DNA from: an uncultured Alphaproteobacteria bacterium
Lineage (GTDB): Bacteria > Pseudomonadota > Alphaproteobacteria > RF32 > CAG-239
DNA: 64,000 nucleotides
Direction: 5' to 3'
NCBI GenBank assembly: GCA_944391495.1
Contig: CALXTU010000003.1
Location: 124,001-188,000, forward strand
Shown: positions 51,941 through 61,488 of the stretch, piece after piece
How positions within the stretch are numbered: position 1 is the first letter of the stretch
Layout: each line of letters begins with the position of its first letter
The notes under the pieces: model-generated
Databases searched by the model: none
What the model was told of the DNA's origin: nothing
Seen by the model: only the letters and a program-made list of their open reading frames with translations
Made by a program: the position numbers and the translations under genes

Positions 51941-53746
51941 ATGGCGAAAAAAACGGCAGAAGTTTTGACCGTGTCGCGGCATACCGCCGTAAAAATCCTG
52001 TTAAAGTCCGTCATCTGGGCTTTTGCGCTGTTCGGGCTTTTGTTTATTTTGCTGCTAGCGGTGCTGTTCGGGCTTTTGCGTGTTGATGTCGGCGGTGCGG
52101 CGGCACCTCTGCCGGAAAAAATCGTTTTGCAAATTGACTTTGACGCGGCGCTTGCCGAAACCCGTCAGGACAGTCTGATGACCGGGCTTTACGGCGGCAG
52201 CGGGGCGTCATTTTTTGAACTGAGTCAGGTTATTGCCGCTGCCGGCGCCGATGACAGGGTGGCGGCAATTGCCGGGCGGGTAGGAATCTCGGATTTGAGT
52301 TTGGCACAGGTTCAGGAACTGCGGTCATTGATTAAACAGTTTCGCGCCGGTGGTAAAAAGGCTTATTTGTTTTCGGACGGTTTCGGTGCGTTCGGCGGCG
52401 GTACGGCCGAATATTATCTGGCGTCGGCTTTTGATGAAATCATTATGCAGCCGAGAAGTGAGGCCGGAATTACCGGAATCGGCATTGAAATGCCGTTTCT
52501 GCGCCGGCTGCTGGATAAGGTCGGCATTATGCCGGAATTTTATGCCCGTTATGAATATAAAAATGCTTTTGCCTCGTTTACCGACATATCGATGACGGCT
52601 CTGATGAAAAAAGAGCTTGAACGGCTGGGCGGCGACTTGTTTAATCAGGTGGTGGCGGATATTGCCGCCGACCGGGGTATTGAGCCGGATAGGCTGACGC
52701 GTCTTATTGACGAGGCGCCTTTAGATGCCGGCCGGGCGTTGCGGGAAAAGCTGATTGACAAAACGGAATATCAGGAAGAAATGCTGGCGCGGCTGGAAAA
52801 AGAATATGATGCCGGCCGGGCAGACTGGACGGATTATCTGACCGCACTGCGGCCGGTCGGAAAAGGCGCGCCGGTGATTGCCTTGATTGTTCTTGAGGGC
52901 GAGATTGCTGCCGGCGACAGTATTCTGCCTTCGTGGGAGGGAGAGCCGGTTGCCGGTGCGGCAAGTTTTATTTCCCAGCTGCAGGATATTGCCGAAATTG
53001 ATAAGCTGAAAGCACTGGTGGTGCGGATTGATTCGCCCGGCGGCAGTTATACCGCGGCCGATGCCATGCGGCAGGCTCTGGCTGATTTTAAGGAAAAAAC
53101 GGGTGTCCCCGTTGTTGTGTCAATGTCGTCGTATGCGGCCTCCGGCGGTTATTTTGCCGCATTGCCTGCCGACAAAATTTTGGCGCAGCCGGCCACTTTG
53201 ACCGCCTCAATCGGTGTGTTGGGCGGCAAACCGGTGTTGTCAGGATTGTGGGATAAAATAGGCGTCAGCTGGGACGGTGTTTATTTCGGTAGCAATGCCG
53301 GGGTTTTGAGTTTGAACAGGCCCTTTAATGCGGCGGAAAAGAAAGCGTTTAACCGTTCGCTGGATAATGTATATCAGGACTTTACCGCCAAAGTTGCCGC
53401 GGCAAGGCATATTGAACCGGAGGCCTTGGACAGGCTGGCGCGCGGGCGGGTTTTCAGCGGCCGGCAGGCAGCGGAAAACGGACTGATTGATGCTTTGGGC
53501 GGATACAAGGAAGCTTTTGTTGAAGCCATGAGGTTGGCCGAAATTGATATAAATACGCCGGTGCGCGTTGAGGTATTTCCGCGGCCGAAAACCATGCAGG
53601 AAAAAATTGCCGAATTGATGACTGCCGCGCCTTTGGTTTCGGCCGGTAAGTTGAAAATGCAAATCGGGCTTGATAAACATACTTTTAATGTGCTAAAACG
53701 GCTGAAGTATGACGCGGTGATGCCGCCGTTGGAAATTCAATATTAA
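51941..53746 (+). CDS. sppA: signal peptide peptidase SppA, 67K type
   Basis: A 601-residue membrane-anchored serine protease that degrades cleaved signal peptides. The membrane helix (VIWAFALFGLLFILLLAVLFGLLRVD) is near residues 24-50. As in the long form, there are two S49 domains: the first near 100-260 with the catalytic Lys region FYARYEYKNAFASFTD, and the second near 310-520 with IDSPGGSYTAADAMRQ and the nucleophile Ser in SSYAASGGYFAALPADKI near 395. It directly follows fabI. Its 3' end is 12 bp before gatC. Confidence 0.93.
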   Translation: MAKKTAEVLTVSRHTAVKILLKSVIWAFALFGLLFILLLAVLFGLLRVDVGGAAAPLPEKIVLQIDFDAALAETRQDSLMTGLYGGSGASFFELSQVIAAAGADDRVAAIAGRVGISDLSLAQVQELRSLIKQFRAGGKKAYLFSDGFGAFGGGTAEYYLASAFDEIIMQPRSEAGITGIGIEMPFLRRLLDKVGIMPEFYARYEYKNAFASFTDISMTALMKKELERLGGDLFNQVVADIAADRGIEPDRLTRLIDEAPLDAGRALREKLIDKTEYQEEMLARLEKEYDAGRADWTDYLTALRPVGKGAPVIALIVLEGEIAAGDSILPSWEGEPVAGAASFISQLQDIAEIDKLKALVVRIDSPGGSYTAADAMRQALADFKEKTGVPVVVSMSSYAASGGYFAALPADKILAQPATLTASIGVLGGKPVLSGLWDKIGVSWDGVYFGSNAGVLSLNRPFNAAEKKAFNRSLDNVYQDFTAKVAAARHIEPEALDRLARGRVFSGRQAAENGLIDALGGYKEAFVEAMRLAEIDINTPVRVEVFPRPKTMQEKIAELMTAAPLVSAGKLKMQIGLDKHTFNVLKRLKYDAVMPPLEIQY

Positions 53747-53758
53747 AAAGGAAACAAA

Positions 53759-54046
53759 ATGTCTGTGGATACGCAAACGGTTAAACGAATCGCTTTTTTG
53801 GCGCGGTTGAAGATCGAAGATGATAAAATTGCCGCGGCGGAAGAGGAGTTTAATAAAATTCTGCAATGGGTTGACCAGCTGAAAGAGGTTGATACTTCGG
53901 CGGTCGAGCCATTGGTTTCGGTTAACGAGAATTTTTTGGAAATGCGCCGGGACGAGGTTACCGAAGGCAATCAGGCCGAGGAAATTCTGGCAAATGCGCC
54001 GATGAAGGAATACGGCTATTTTGCGGTGCCGAAGGTGGTTGAGTAA
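53759..54046 (+). CDS. gatC: aspartyl/glutamyl-tRNA amidotransferase subunit C
   Basis: The small clamp subunit of GatCAB, 95 residues. It begins MSVDTQTVKRIAFLARLKIEDDKI and contains EEFNKILQWVDQLKEVDTS, EPLVSVNENFLEMRRDEV and NAPMKEYGYFAVPKVVE, all standard. It wraps around GatA and GatB. It is first in the gatC-gatA-gatB operon, 64 bp before gatA, with AAAGG before the ATG. Confidence 0.95.
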   Translation: MSVDTQTVKRIAFLARLKIEDDKIAAAEEEFNKILQWVDQLKEVDTSAVEPLVSVNENFLEMRRDEVTEGNQAEEILANAPMKEYGYFAVPKVVE

Positions 54047-54110
54047 AAATCCCGCAGCGGTATTGTTATCGGAAATTGACGAGCGGTAATTTATAAATTG
54101 GAAAAGAAAA

Positions 54111-55568
54111 ATGACGGATTTAACGGAACTGACGATTGCTGAAGCCAGAGAAGGCTTGAGAAACAAAGAATTTACGGCGACGGAGCTGACGGAAAGCTAT
54201 ATTCAAAATATGGAAAAAAAACGCCCGCTGAACGCGTATGTCTGTGAAACGCCGGAACAGGCGCTGGAACGGGCCAAAGCCAGCCAGAGCAGAATTGAGG
54301 CCGGCAGCGGCGGGGATTTGGAAGGTATTCCTTTGGGGATTAAAGACCTGTTTTGTACCAAAGGCATTGCGACGACGGCCTGCTCCAAAATTTTGCAGGG
54401 TTTTATACCGCCGTACGAATCAACGGTGACGGCAAAACTGCTGGCGGCAGGTGCCAATTTTCTGGGCAAACTGAACCTTGACGAGTTTGCCATGGGCGGC
54501 AGTAATGAAACCTCGGCTTTCGGGCCGGCGGTTAACCCGTGGAGCAAAGATGTGCCACTGGTTGCCGGCGGTTCATCCGGCGGATCGGCCGCGGCGGTGG
54601 CGGCCGGAATGTGTGCGGCAGCAACCGGAACCGATACCGGCGGATCTATTCGTCAGCCGTCTGCTTTTTGCGGTGTTACCGGCATTAAGCCGACTTACGG
54701 TCGGTGTTCGCGTTACGGGATTATCGCTTTTGCGTCGTCATTGGATCAGGCGGGGCCGATAGCCAAAGATGTGCGCGATTGTGCGATTATGCTCAAAGTG
54801 ATGGCCGGACATGACGCCAAAGATGCTACCTCGGCCAAAAATGCGGTGCCAGATTTTGAACAAGCGCTCGGCGGTGATATCCGCGGTTTGCGTATTGGTA
54901 TTCCCAAAGAATATCGTCCGGCGGGGTTGAATGAAGAAATCGCCGCTTATTGGGATAAAGCTGCGGCCATGCTGAAAGACAAAGGTGCCGAGATTGTCGA
55001 AATCTCGTTGCCGCATACCAAATATGCGCTGGCGGCTTATTATATCATTGCGCCGGCGGAGGCCTCAAGCAATCTGGCCAGATATGACGGTTTGCGTTAC
55101 GGCAACCGGGTGGACGGTGCACATCTTGACGATATGTATATTAATTCGCGCACGGCGGGTTTCGGTGCCGAGGTTAAACGCCGTATCATGATCGGGACTT
55201 ATGTATTGTCGGCCGGGTACTATGACGCTTATTATCTGAAGGCGCAAAAAGTCCGCCGCCTGATTCGCGACGACTTTGTTAAAGCTTTTGCAAGCTGCGA
55301 TGTTATTTTGACACCGACGGCGCCGACGGCAGCGTTTGCCATCGGTGATGAGACTATGAGCCAAGATCCGATTAATATGTGGCTGAACGATGTTTTTACG
55401 GTTTCGGTTTCGCTGGCAGGACTGCCGGCAATGAGTTTGCCGATCGGATTGAACAAGGACGGACTGCCGCTCGGAATGCAGATTATCGGTCGGGCGTTTG
55501 ATGAAGAGACGGTTTTCAAAGCGGCGTCGGCTTTGGAAAAACAGGCCGGTTTTAAGGGAGTAAAGTAA
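54111..55568 (+). CDS. gatA: aspartyl/glutamyl-tRNA amidotransferase subunit A
   Basis: Amidase subunit that frees ammonia from glutamine for the conversion of Glu-tRNA(Gln) or Asp-tRNA(Asn). The 485 residues show the Ser-cisSer-Lys triad: Lys in [11 protein letters not shown] near 78, Ser in [15 protein letters not shown] near 150 and in [17 protein letters not shown] near 173. The C-terminal [24 protein letters not shown] is typical. Presence of GatCAB implies that glutaminyl- or asparaginyl-tRNA is made indirectly. The stop is 1 bp before gatB. Confidence 0.97.
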   Translation: MTDLTELTIAEAREGLRNKEFTATELTESYIQNMEKKRPLNAYVCETPEQALERAKASQSRIEAGSGGDLEGIPLGIKDLFCTKGIATTACSKILQGFIPPYESTVTAKLLAAGANFLGKLNLDEFAMGGSNETSAFGPAVNPWSKDVPLVAGGSSGGSAAAVAAGMCAAATGTDTGGSIRQPSAFCGVTGIKPTYGRCSRYGIIAFASSLDQAGPIAKDVRDCAIMLKVMAGHDAKDATSAKNAVPDFEQALGGDIRGLRIGIPKEYRPAGLNEEIAAYWDKAAAMLKDKGAEIVEISLPHTKYALAAYYIIAPAEASSNLARYDGLRYGNRVDGAHLDDMYINSRTAGFGAEVKRRIMIGTYVLSAGYYDAYYLKAQKVRRLIRDDFVKAFASCDVILTPTAPTAAFAIGDETMSQDPINMWLNDVFTVSVSLAGLPAMSLPIGLNKDGLPLGMQIIGRAFDEETVFKAASALEKQAGFKGVK

Positions 55569-55569
55569 A

Positions 55570-57027
55570 ATGAGCGGAATGATTATCAACGGCAAAACCG
55601 GCGACTGGGAAGTTATCTGCGGATTGGAAATCCACTGCCAGATTATTTCAAAATCAAAGATGTTTTCCGGGGCTTCAACGCATTATGGTTCGGACGTCAA
55701 TCAGAATGTGTCGTTTATTGACGCCGGTATGCCGGGAATGCTGCCGAGCCTGAATGAAGAATGTGTGCGGCAGGCGGTGAAGACCGGTTTGGGGCTGAAT
55801 GCCAAAATAAACCGGTATTCGGCTTTTGCCCGCAAGAATTATTTTTATGCCGATTTGCCGCAGGGGTATCAGATTACGCAGTTTCAGTATCCGATTGTCG
55901 GCGAAGGCTTTGTTAAAATCGAGCTTGAGGACGGGACGAGCAAAAATATCGGCATTGAACGGCTGCATATTGAGCAGGACGCCGGAAAGTCAATTCATGA
56001 CATATCGCCGACCAAAACGTTTATTGATTTGAATCGTGCCGGCGTGGGACTGATGGAAATCGTGACCAAACCGGATTTTCGGGCGCCGGAGGAAGCAGGG
56101 GCGTTTTTGCGCAAACTGCGTTCAATCGTACGGTATCTCGGAACCTGCGACGGCAATATGGATGAAGGCTCCATGCGTTGTGATGTCAATGTTTCGGTGC
56201 GTAAAGTCGGCGAGACGGAATTCAGAACCCGCAACGAGATGAAGAACGTCAACTCGGTTAAATTCGTGATGCAGGCAATCGAATCCGAAGCCAGACGCCA
56301 TGTTGAAGTTTATGAAAGCGGCGGAAAAATCGAGCAGGAAACCCGCCAGTTTGATCCGTCGAGCGGCAAAACGAAAGTGATGCGCAAGAAAGAGTTTGCC
56401 CATGATTATCGTTATTTTCCGGAGCCGGATCTTTTACCGCTGCGTTTAAGCGACGAATTTGTCGAAGAAGTGCGGCGCGGTATGGTCGAACTGCCGGATG
56501 CCAAAAAAGAGCGGTTTGTCAAAGAGTTGGGACTGACGCCGTATGATGCCGCGGTGATTTGTGAAAATAAAGAGATGGCGGACTTTTTTGAAAAAGCGGC
56601 CAAAGGGCATGACGCCAAAAAGGTGGCCAACTGGCTAATGGGCGACTTTTTTGCCATGTTGAACGAGAAACATCTGGAGCTGGCGGAATCACCGGTTTCG
56701 GCAGAAAATCTCGGTAATTTGGTCGAGCTGGTCTCGCAAAACGTCATTAACGGCAAAACAGCCAAAGATGTCTTTGCCATTATGGCGGAAACCGGTGAAA
56801 ATCCGGAAAAAATTGTTGAGGAACGCGGGCTGAAACAGGTTACCGATACCGGAGCGATTGAAAAAGTGATTGACGAAGTATTGGCGGCCAGTCCGGATAA
56901 CGTGGCAGCTTATCGCGGCGGCAAAACGGCGCTGATGGGCTGGTTTGTCGGACAGGTAATGAAGGCCAGCGGCGGCAAGGCGAATCCGGGAATGGTCAAC
57001 CAACTGCTGAAACAAAAGCTGGGATAA
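55570..57027 (+). CDS. gatB: aspartyl/glutamyl-tRNA amidotransferase subunit B
   Basis: Kinase-amidotransferase subunit that activates the tRNA-bound acid with ATP. The 485 residues have the start [20 protein letters not shown]-equivalent [20 protein letters not shown] near 52, [19 protein letters not shown] near 92 and [15 protein letters not shown] near 257, and the C-terminal YqeY-like helical tail that binds tRNA ([21 protein letters not shown] near 430). Third gene of the operon. Confidence 0.97.
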   Translation: MSGMIINGKTGDWEVICGLEIHCQIISKSKMFSGASTHYGSDVNQNVSFIDAGMPGMLPSLNEECVRQAVKTGLGLNAKINRYSAFARKNYFYADLPQGYQITQFQYPIVGEGFVKIELEDGTSKNIGIERLHIEQDAGKSIHDISPTKTFIDLNRAGVGLMEIVTKPDFRAPEEAGAFLRKLRSIVRYLGTCDGNMDEGSMRCDVNVSVRKVGETEFRTRNEMKNVNSVKFVMQAIESEARRHVEVYESGGKIEQETRQFDPSSGKTKVMRKKEFAHDYRYFPEPDLLPLRLSDEFVEEVRRGMVELPDAKKERFVKELGLTPYDAAVICENKEMADFFEKAAKGHDAKKVANWLMGDFFAMLNEKHLELAESPVSAENLGNLVELVSQNVINGKTAKDVFAIMAETGENPEKIVEERGLKQVTDTGAIEKVIDEVLAASPDNVAAYRGGKTALMGWFVGQVMKASGGKANPGMVNQLLKQKLG

Positions 57028-57036
57028 AGCTAAAAA

Positions 57037-57059
57037 GGCGGTGGATATGGTTTTCCGCC
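57037..57059. terminator. weak terminator between gatB and the convergent surface gene
   Basis: GGCGG pairs with CCGCC around a 13-base loop, with an A run on the left and T-rich flanks. Short stem, so efficiency is uncertain. Confidence 0.4.
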
Positions 57060-57069
57060 GCTTTAGCGT

Positions 57070-57822
57070 CTAATAAGCGATGATACAACGAACGTACCTG
57101 CTGCTTGTTTTATCAATACCGGTTGTATAGCCTCCGTCCATCTCAACAATCAAGGCGCTATTACTGGCATTTTCATTGGAAGACCAATAGTAATCGTCGC
57201 GGGATAGTTCTTGACGACCGGCGGCTTTTAGACTGGAACTGAGGATAAACTTGTTGTCGTTTATAGGATGTAATTCACTGGCACTGGGTAAAAACCAAGT
57301 GCCTTTGGCTACCCCGCCGTCGGTTTTATTGTAACAATATCCAGCGGCATAATCTGATCCTGTTCCCAATGCTGAAACAATTTTTTTGGTATTGTCCTTG
57401 CCATTGATGTTGCAGGTGGTGTAGTTGGAAGAAGTACAATTGCTTAAGGCCGTTATATCTGTTGTTTTGTTGCTCCATTTAAGCTTGATATCATTAAGAG
57501 CAATTGCTTGTTTTTTTGAGGCATCAGATACTATGCCTATGGCTGTTTTATCAGAAGGTATATTGTCATAACATTTGAGATCGTCGTACAAAATCGCACC
57601 GACGGTGCAAGTTACCGGGATGTAAAGAGATTTTGGGGTGCGACAAAAAACCTTGGTTATGTCAGACGGGCATTTGAGCATTGCTTGGTCTTCACATTGG
57701 TCGGCGGTGTAGGCATATCCCAATTCATCACAGGTTGGCGGCACCGCGCAGTTAATGGCAGCATAAGCAGAACCGCTTAATCCGATTAACGCCGCACCGG
57801 TTAGTAATAAATATTTCCTCAT
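57070..57822 (-). CDS. secreted Cys-rich protein with DUF1566-like domain
   Basis: A 250-residue exported protein from the ATG at 57822 with AAGGAG upstream. The signal peptide MRKYLLLTGAALIGLSGSAYA is followed by a conserved Cys-rich start INCAVPPTCDELGYAYTADQCEDQ with CPSDITKVFC. The C-terminal 90 residues match the DUF1566/Lcl type: GTWFLPSASELHPIND, YYWSSNENAS and SRYVRCIIAY. The domain is found in surface and adhesin-like proteins. The Cys-rich start is shared with the broken gene at 57902, so both belong to one expanded family in this genome. Confidence 0.75.
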   Translation of the reverse strand: MRKYLLLTGAALIGLSGSAYAAINCAVPPTCDELGYAYTADQCEDQAMLKCPSDITKVFCRTPKSLYIPVTCTVGAILYDDLKCYDNIPSDKTAIGIVSDASKKQAIALNDIKLKWSNKTTDITALSNCTSSNYTTCNINGKDNTKKIVSALGTGSDYAAGYCYNKTDGGVAKGTWFLPSASELHPINDNKFILSSSLKAAGRQELSRDDYYWSSNENASNSALIVEMDGGYTTGIDKTSSRYVRCIIAY

Positions 57823-57901
57823 CGCTTTTCTCCTTTTCTCTGCCGCAGCAAAATGTTCGTTTTTTTGCATCGGTACAACTTAAAAATAAAGGAGCCTGCT
57901 T

Positions 57902-58705
57902 ATGAAAAAACTTATTTTATCCTGCAGCCTGATGGCTTTAGCCCTGCCGGCCTATGCCGCCGATACCATCAACTGTGCCACCCTGCCGAGCTGCGATGAT
58001 CTGGGGTACACCGAAAACGCCGACGACTGTGTAGGACGAAAACTGCTCTGTCCTTTTGACAAGACCTAGGCCGCCTGCCTTGAATCGCCTCAGGTCGGTG
58101 ATTTGAAATATTCGGTCTCGAATGGGGATACAACTCCTGAAAATATTTCTTATGGGTATTCTTATGCTCATGAAGGCTGGCTGCCTTGTGACGGTAAACA
58201 ATATAAAACTACTGATTATCCCAAACTCTATGCCCTCATCGGAGAAAACTATTGTCATAAATATACGTCGCGCACCGATAAAAATAGTACTACCAGCAGT
58301 TGTAAGGCTGGTTACTTTGCCGTGCCGGATTATCGCGGATTTTATCTCAGAGGAATGACTACTTATCTATCTTCCAGCAATACCGTCGGTGCTCCGAGTT
58401 CTTCTTACGGTTATGCTCTTTACTATAAAGGCGATACAGGTCTAGTTGCCGATCCCTTTACGCCTCAGTATGAAAGATTGCCGAATATTTCCGGAACCTT
58501 AGCCGCTCGAGGTGCTGTTGCCTGGCAGAACCCTAGCGGTGTTTTTTCGTTAAGTGGAAGCACAGCTGCACAAGCAGCTGGAGGAGGTTCGTCAGATCAA
58601 GTACAGCTTAATTTTAGTGCTTCAAGATCAAATACTATTTATGACGGCAACCATGTCCGGTCGGCACATTACGGGGCTTATATCTACATTTATGCCGGAG
58701 AATAA
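57902..58705 (+). pseudogene. secreted tail-collar-like protein with in-frame amber codon
   Basis: One frame runs from the ATG at 57902 to the TAA at 58705, 267 codons, with a single TAG at 58067-58069. The part before it has a signal peptide (MKKLILSCSLMALALPAYAA) and the Cys-rich start NCATLPSCDDLGY and LLCPFDKT. The part after continues the same pattern with AACLES and then EGWLPCDGKQYKTTDYPKLYALIGENY, a phage tail-collar motif, and VPDYRGFYLRGMT. The gene is thus intact except for one nonsense codon. TAG ends other genes here (dnaG, yqeY, the macB permease), so recoding is unlikely. It is divergent from the related gene at 57070. Confidence 0.8.
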
Positions 58706-58721
58706 GAGAAAGAAAAAAAGC

Positions 58722-58749
58722 TTGCAATCTGTGAATTTTGTGTTATACA
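58722..58749 (+). promoter_or_regulatory. rplKA promoter
   Basis: TTGCAA (58722-58727), 16-base spacer, TATACA (58744-58749). It starts a leader of about 115 bases that includes a GCCCGG/CCGGGC hairpin, a possible site for ribosomal-protein control. Confidence 0.6.
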
Positions 58750-58870
58750 AAAGCAGCCCGGATGAGGGAGCTTTTTTCTCCGGCCGGGCGAATCGTGTTA
58801 ATTTGATAATTTCGTGGGAGACCGGCCATCGTCTTGTTTACCACGAAACCTAAACAAAAAAGGTGATGAA

Positions 58871-59308
58871 ATGGCTAAGTCTAAAAAACAAATTTTAGGT
58901 TTAATCAAGCTTCAGATCCCTGCCGGAAAGGCTAACCCGTCTCCTCCGGTTGGTCCGGCTCTGGGTCAGAAAGGCTTGAATATTATGGAATTTTGCAAAG
59001 CATTTAATGCGGCTACCCAGAAACTGGAACCGGGTATTCCGGTACCGGTTATTATTACGGCGTATGAGGATAAGTCCTTTACGTTTGTAACCAAACTGCC
59101 GCCGGTCGCTTATTATCTGAAAAAAGCTGCCGGTCTGCAGTCCGCTTCCAAAGAGCCGGGTAAAGTTGTTGCCGGCCAGGTTACGATTGCCCAGGTTAAG
59201 GAAATCGCCGAAACCAAACTGCCGGATCTGAATTGTTCGACGGTTGAGGCTGCCATGAATATGGTCAAAGGGCAGGCTGTTTCGATGGGCATTAAGGTTG
59301 TGGAGTAA
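58871..59308 (+). CDS. rplK: 50S ribosomal protein L11
   Basis: Binds 23S rRNA in the GTPase-associated centre. The ATG at 58871 after AAAGGTGATG gives 145 residues starting [35 protein letters not shown], the exact family start; an upstream extension is not supported. The C-terminal rRNA-binding domain contains [24 protein letters not shown]. It is 4 bp before rplA. Confidence 0.97.
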   Translation: MAKSKKQILGLIKLQIPAGKANPSPPVGPALGQKGLNIMEFCKAFNAATQKLEPGIPVPVIITAYEDKSFTFVTKLPPVAYYLKKAAGLQSASKEPGKVVAGQVTIAQVKEIAETKLPDLNCSTVEAAMNMVKGQAVSMGIKVVE

Positions 59309-59312
59309 GCCG

Positions 59313-59993
59313 ATGGGAAAAAGAATTGTAAATGCTTATAAAAATCTGGACAAGAATCAGGTTTATTCTTTGAAAGATGCCGTAAAAATCGTTAAAGAAA
59401 ACGCCAAAGCCAAATTTGACGAAACGATTGATATTGCCGTTAACCTTGGTGTTGATCCGAAATATGCCGATCAGATGGTCAGAGGTGTCTGCTCTCTGCC
59501 GCACGGAACGGGAAAAACGGTTCGCGTTGCCGTTTTGGCTCAGGGCGAAAAGGCTGATCAGGCCAAAGCTGCCGGTGCCGATATTGTCGGTGCGGAGAAT
59601 CTGATTGATTCCATTCTGGCCGGTAAGATTGAATTTGACCGGATGATTGCCACTCCGGATATGATGGGTATGGCCGGTAAGGTTGCCCGTGTCCTGGGAC
59701 CGAAAGGCCTGATGCCGAACCCGAAACTCGGTACGGTTACGACCGATGTTGAAGGTGCGGTTAAAAAAGCCAAGGCCGGTGAAGTTCAGTATCGTGTTGA
59801 GAAGAACGGTATCGTTCATGCGGGAATCGGCAAAGCCAGCTTCTCGGAAGATCAGATTTACGAGAACTCCAAGGCTTTTATTGACGCGATTGTCAAGGCC
59901 AAACCGCAAGGTGTTAAAGGTACTTATATGAAGAGAATAGCTTTGAGCTCGACCATGGGTGTCGGTGTTAAAGTTGATTTGACTTCTTTGTAA
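59313..59993 (+). CDS. rplA: 50S ribosomal protein L1
   Basis: The L1-stalk protein, 226 residues from the ATG at 59313. Typical blocks are [23 protein letters not shown] near 43, [20 protein letters not shown] near 68, and [24 protein letters not shown] near 120. In other bacteria L1 represses its own operon by binding the leader. It ends the rplKA unit before a terminator. Confidence 0.97.
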   Translation: MGKRIVNAYKNLDKNQVYSLKDAVKIVKENAKAKFDETIDIAVNLGVDPKYADQMVRGVCSLPHGTGKTVRVAVLAQGEKADQAKAAGADIVGAENLIDSILAGKIEFDRMIATPDMMGMAGKVARVLGPKGLMPNPKLGTVTTDVEGAVKKAKAGEVQYRVEKNGIVHAGIGKASFSEDQIYENSKAFIDAIVKAKPQGVKGTYMKRIALSSTMGVGVKVDLTSL

Positions 59994-60018
59994 GGGTACT
60001 TTTGTTAAATTTTGAAAG

Positions 60019-60049
60019 GGTCCGGAGCTTTGGTTTCGGATCTTTTTTT
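60019..60049 (+). terminator. terminator of rplKA
   Basis: GGTCCGGAGC pairs with GTTTCGGATC (with several G-T pairs) around TTTG, then TTTTTTT. It isolates rplKA from rplJL. Confidence 0.75.
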
Positions 60050-60090
60050 GGTCTGATGGGTGTTTTTGTGCCGGAAAGGATAAAAAATGC

Positions 60091-60119
60091 TTGACTCCGG
60101 CGGCAATATCGTTTAAGTA
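60091..60119 (+). promoter_or_regulatory. rplJL promoter
   Basis: TTGACT (60091-60096), 17-base spacer, TAAGTA (60114-60119). It lies before the long rplJ leader. Confidence 0.5.
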
Positions 60120-60120
60120 A

Positions 60121-60410
60121 CGCTTACAAGAACGGATATTTATCCGTTTGACCTGTCCAAGACTGCAGGTGGTTGTTGAAAAAATGAGGGAGGTTTTCCC
60201 GATAATATCAGCCATCTTAAATATCCTGCACAGACGGAGTAAGTGAGATTTTTTTATAAATCAATTTTTTCTCCTGGGCAGATTTAAGGTCCCGTCAAGA
60301 GGACGCCGGGAGAGAGAAAACTTTTCCTCCCGTTTGCAAATCTTGGCGGATGTGTTAAAAAGCAGCATATTCCGGGGTTTCCCGGTGTATGCAGAATTTG
60401 GAGACAACAA
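60121..60410 (+). promoter_or_regulatory. ribosomal protein L10 leader
   Basis: A structured 290-base leader of rplJ. It contains ACGGATATTTATCCGT as a first hairpin, then the CCTGTCCAAGACTGCAGGTGG element that in other bacteria is part of the L10-L7/L12 binding site, and later long pairings such as GACGCCGGGAG... near 60301 and CCGGGGTTTCCCGG near 60372. L10 bound to L7/L12 represses translation from such leaders. Confidence 0.7.
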
Positions 60411-60896
60411 GTGAACCGCGAAGAAAAAGCACAATTGCTGGCTGAGCTTAATGAATTGTTCAATAATTCGGAAGTCGTTGTCATTTCTCATTATAAGGGA
60501 CTGACGGTTGAAGAAGTTTCCGAACTGCGCAACAATATCAGAAAAGCCGGTGCCGGCTTCAGAGTCACTAAAAACCGGATTACTCGTCTTGCTCTTAAAG
60601 GCACCAAATTTGAAGCTCTGGCCGATTTGTTTGTCGGACCGACGGCAATTGCGTTTGCCAATGATCCGATTTCGGCCTGCAAAGTTTGTGTCGAATTTGC
60701 CAAAACCAACGAAAAGCTGATTGTTATGGGCGGTGCGATGGGATCGGGCGTTCTCTCGGTTGATGAGATTAAACGTCTGGCTTCTCTGCCGTCGATGGAC
60801 GAACTCAGAGCCAAGATCATCGGCCTGTTGCAGGCTCCCGGTGCTCAGTTGGCACGGGTTACCAAGGCTTATTCGGAGAAGGGCGAAGCCGCATAA
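60411..60896 (+). CDS. rplJ: 50S ribosomal protein L10
   Basis: Base of the L7/L12 stalk. It starts on GTG with GGAG nine bases upstream and gives MNREEKAQLLAELNELFNNSEVVVISHYKGLTV, 161 residues. LRNNIRKAGAGFRVTKNRITRLALKGT near 38 is the rRNA-binding part, and the last 30 residues form the helix that holds L7/L12 dimers. The GTG start fits tight control by the leader. Confidence 0.97.
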   Translation: MNREEKAQLLAELNELFNNSEVVVISHYKGLTVEEVSELRNNIRKAGAGFRVTKNRITRLALKGTKFEALADLFVGPTAIAFANDPISACKVCVEFAKTNEKLIVMGGAMGSGVLSVDEIKRLASLPSMDELRAKIIGLLQAPGAQLARVTKAYSEKGEAA

Positions 60897-60950
60897 CGTT
60901 ATCCGCGTTTTTTGAATTTAATTTGTTAATTTATTTGATGGAGAAAAAAA

Positions 60951-61325
60951 ATGGCCGATTTAGCCAAATTAGTTGATGAATTGTCAGCCCTGACCGTTAT
61001 GGAAGCTGCTGACCTGTCCAAAATGTTGGAAGAAAAATGGGGCGTTTCCGCCGCTGCTGCCGTAGCCGTTGCTGCCGGCGGTGCTGCCGGTGGTGCTGCC
61101 GCTGCCGAAGAAAAAGATGAATTTGATGTTGTTTTGGCCGAAGCCGGTGCTAACAAGATCAACGTCATTAAAGAAGTTCGTACCATTACCGGTCTGGGTC
61201 TGAAAGAAGCCAAAGATCTGGTTGACGGTGCTCCGAAGACCATTAAAGAAGGCGTTGCCAAGGCTGAAGCCGAAGAAATGAAGAAGAAACTGGAAGAAGC
61301 CGGCGCCAAGGTTGAATTGAAGTAA
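60951..61325 (+). CDS. rplL: 50S ribosomal protein L7/L12
   Basis: The multi-copy stalk protein that recruits translation GTPases, 124 residues. It has the N-terminal dimerisation helix pair ([23 protein letters not shown]), an Ala/Gly-rich hinge ([15 protein letters not shown] near 40-55) and the C-terminal domain [21 protein letters not shown] with [26 protein letters not shown] precedes the ATG. It is co-transcribed with rplJ. Confidence 0.98.
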   Translation: MADLAKLVDELSALTVMEAADLSKMLEEKWGVSAAAAVAVAAGGAAGGAAAAEEKDEFDVVLAEAGANKINVIKEVRTITGLGLKEAKDLVDGAPKTIKEGVAKAEAEEMKKKLEEAGAKVELK

Positions 61326-61347
61326 TTTACGTTGCTTTGATTTTTGT

Positions 61348-61383
61348 AAACCGCAGAACAATAAATTGTTCTGCGGTTTTGTT
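61348..61383 (+). terminator. rplJL terminator
   Basis: AAACCGCAGAACAAT pairs perfectly with ATTGTTCTGCGGTTT around AA, followed by T-rich sequence. Confidence 0.9.
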
Positions 61384-61488
61384 GTTTAGACAATTAAATA
61401 TTGGTCGGTATATCTGACAATGTTAAATAATCATTAAAGCTTATATATTATATAATAATTGTTTAAATAACGGATCAGGAGCCGGGCA

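Noticed and set aside
58067-58069. TAG read as pyrrolysine or another recoded amino acid
   Set aside because: TAG serves as the normal stop of dnaG, yqeY and the macB permease in this window, and no suppressor tRNA is present here.
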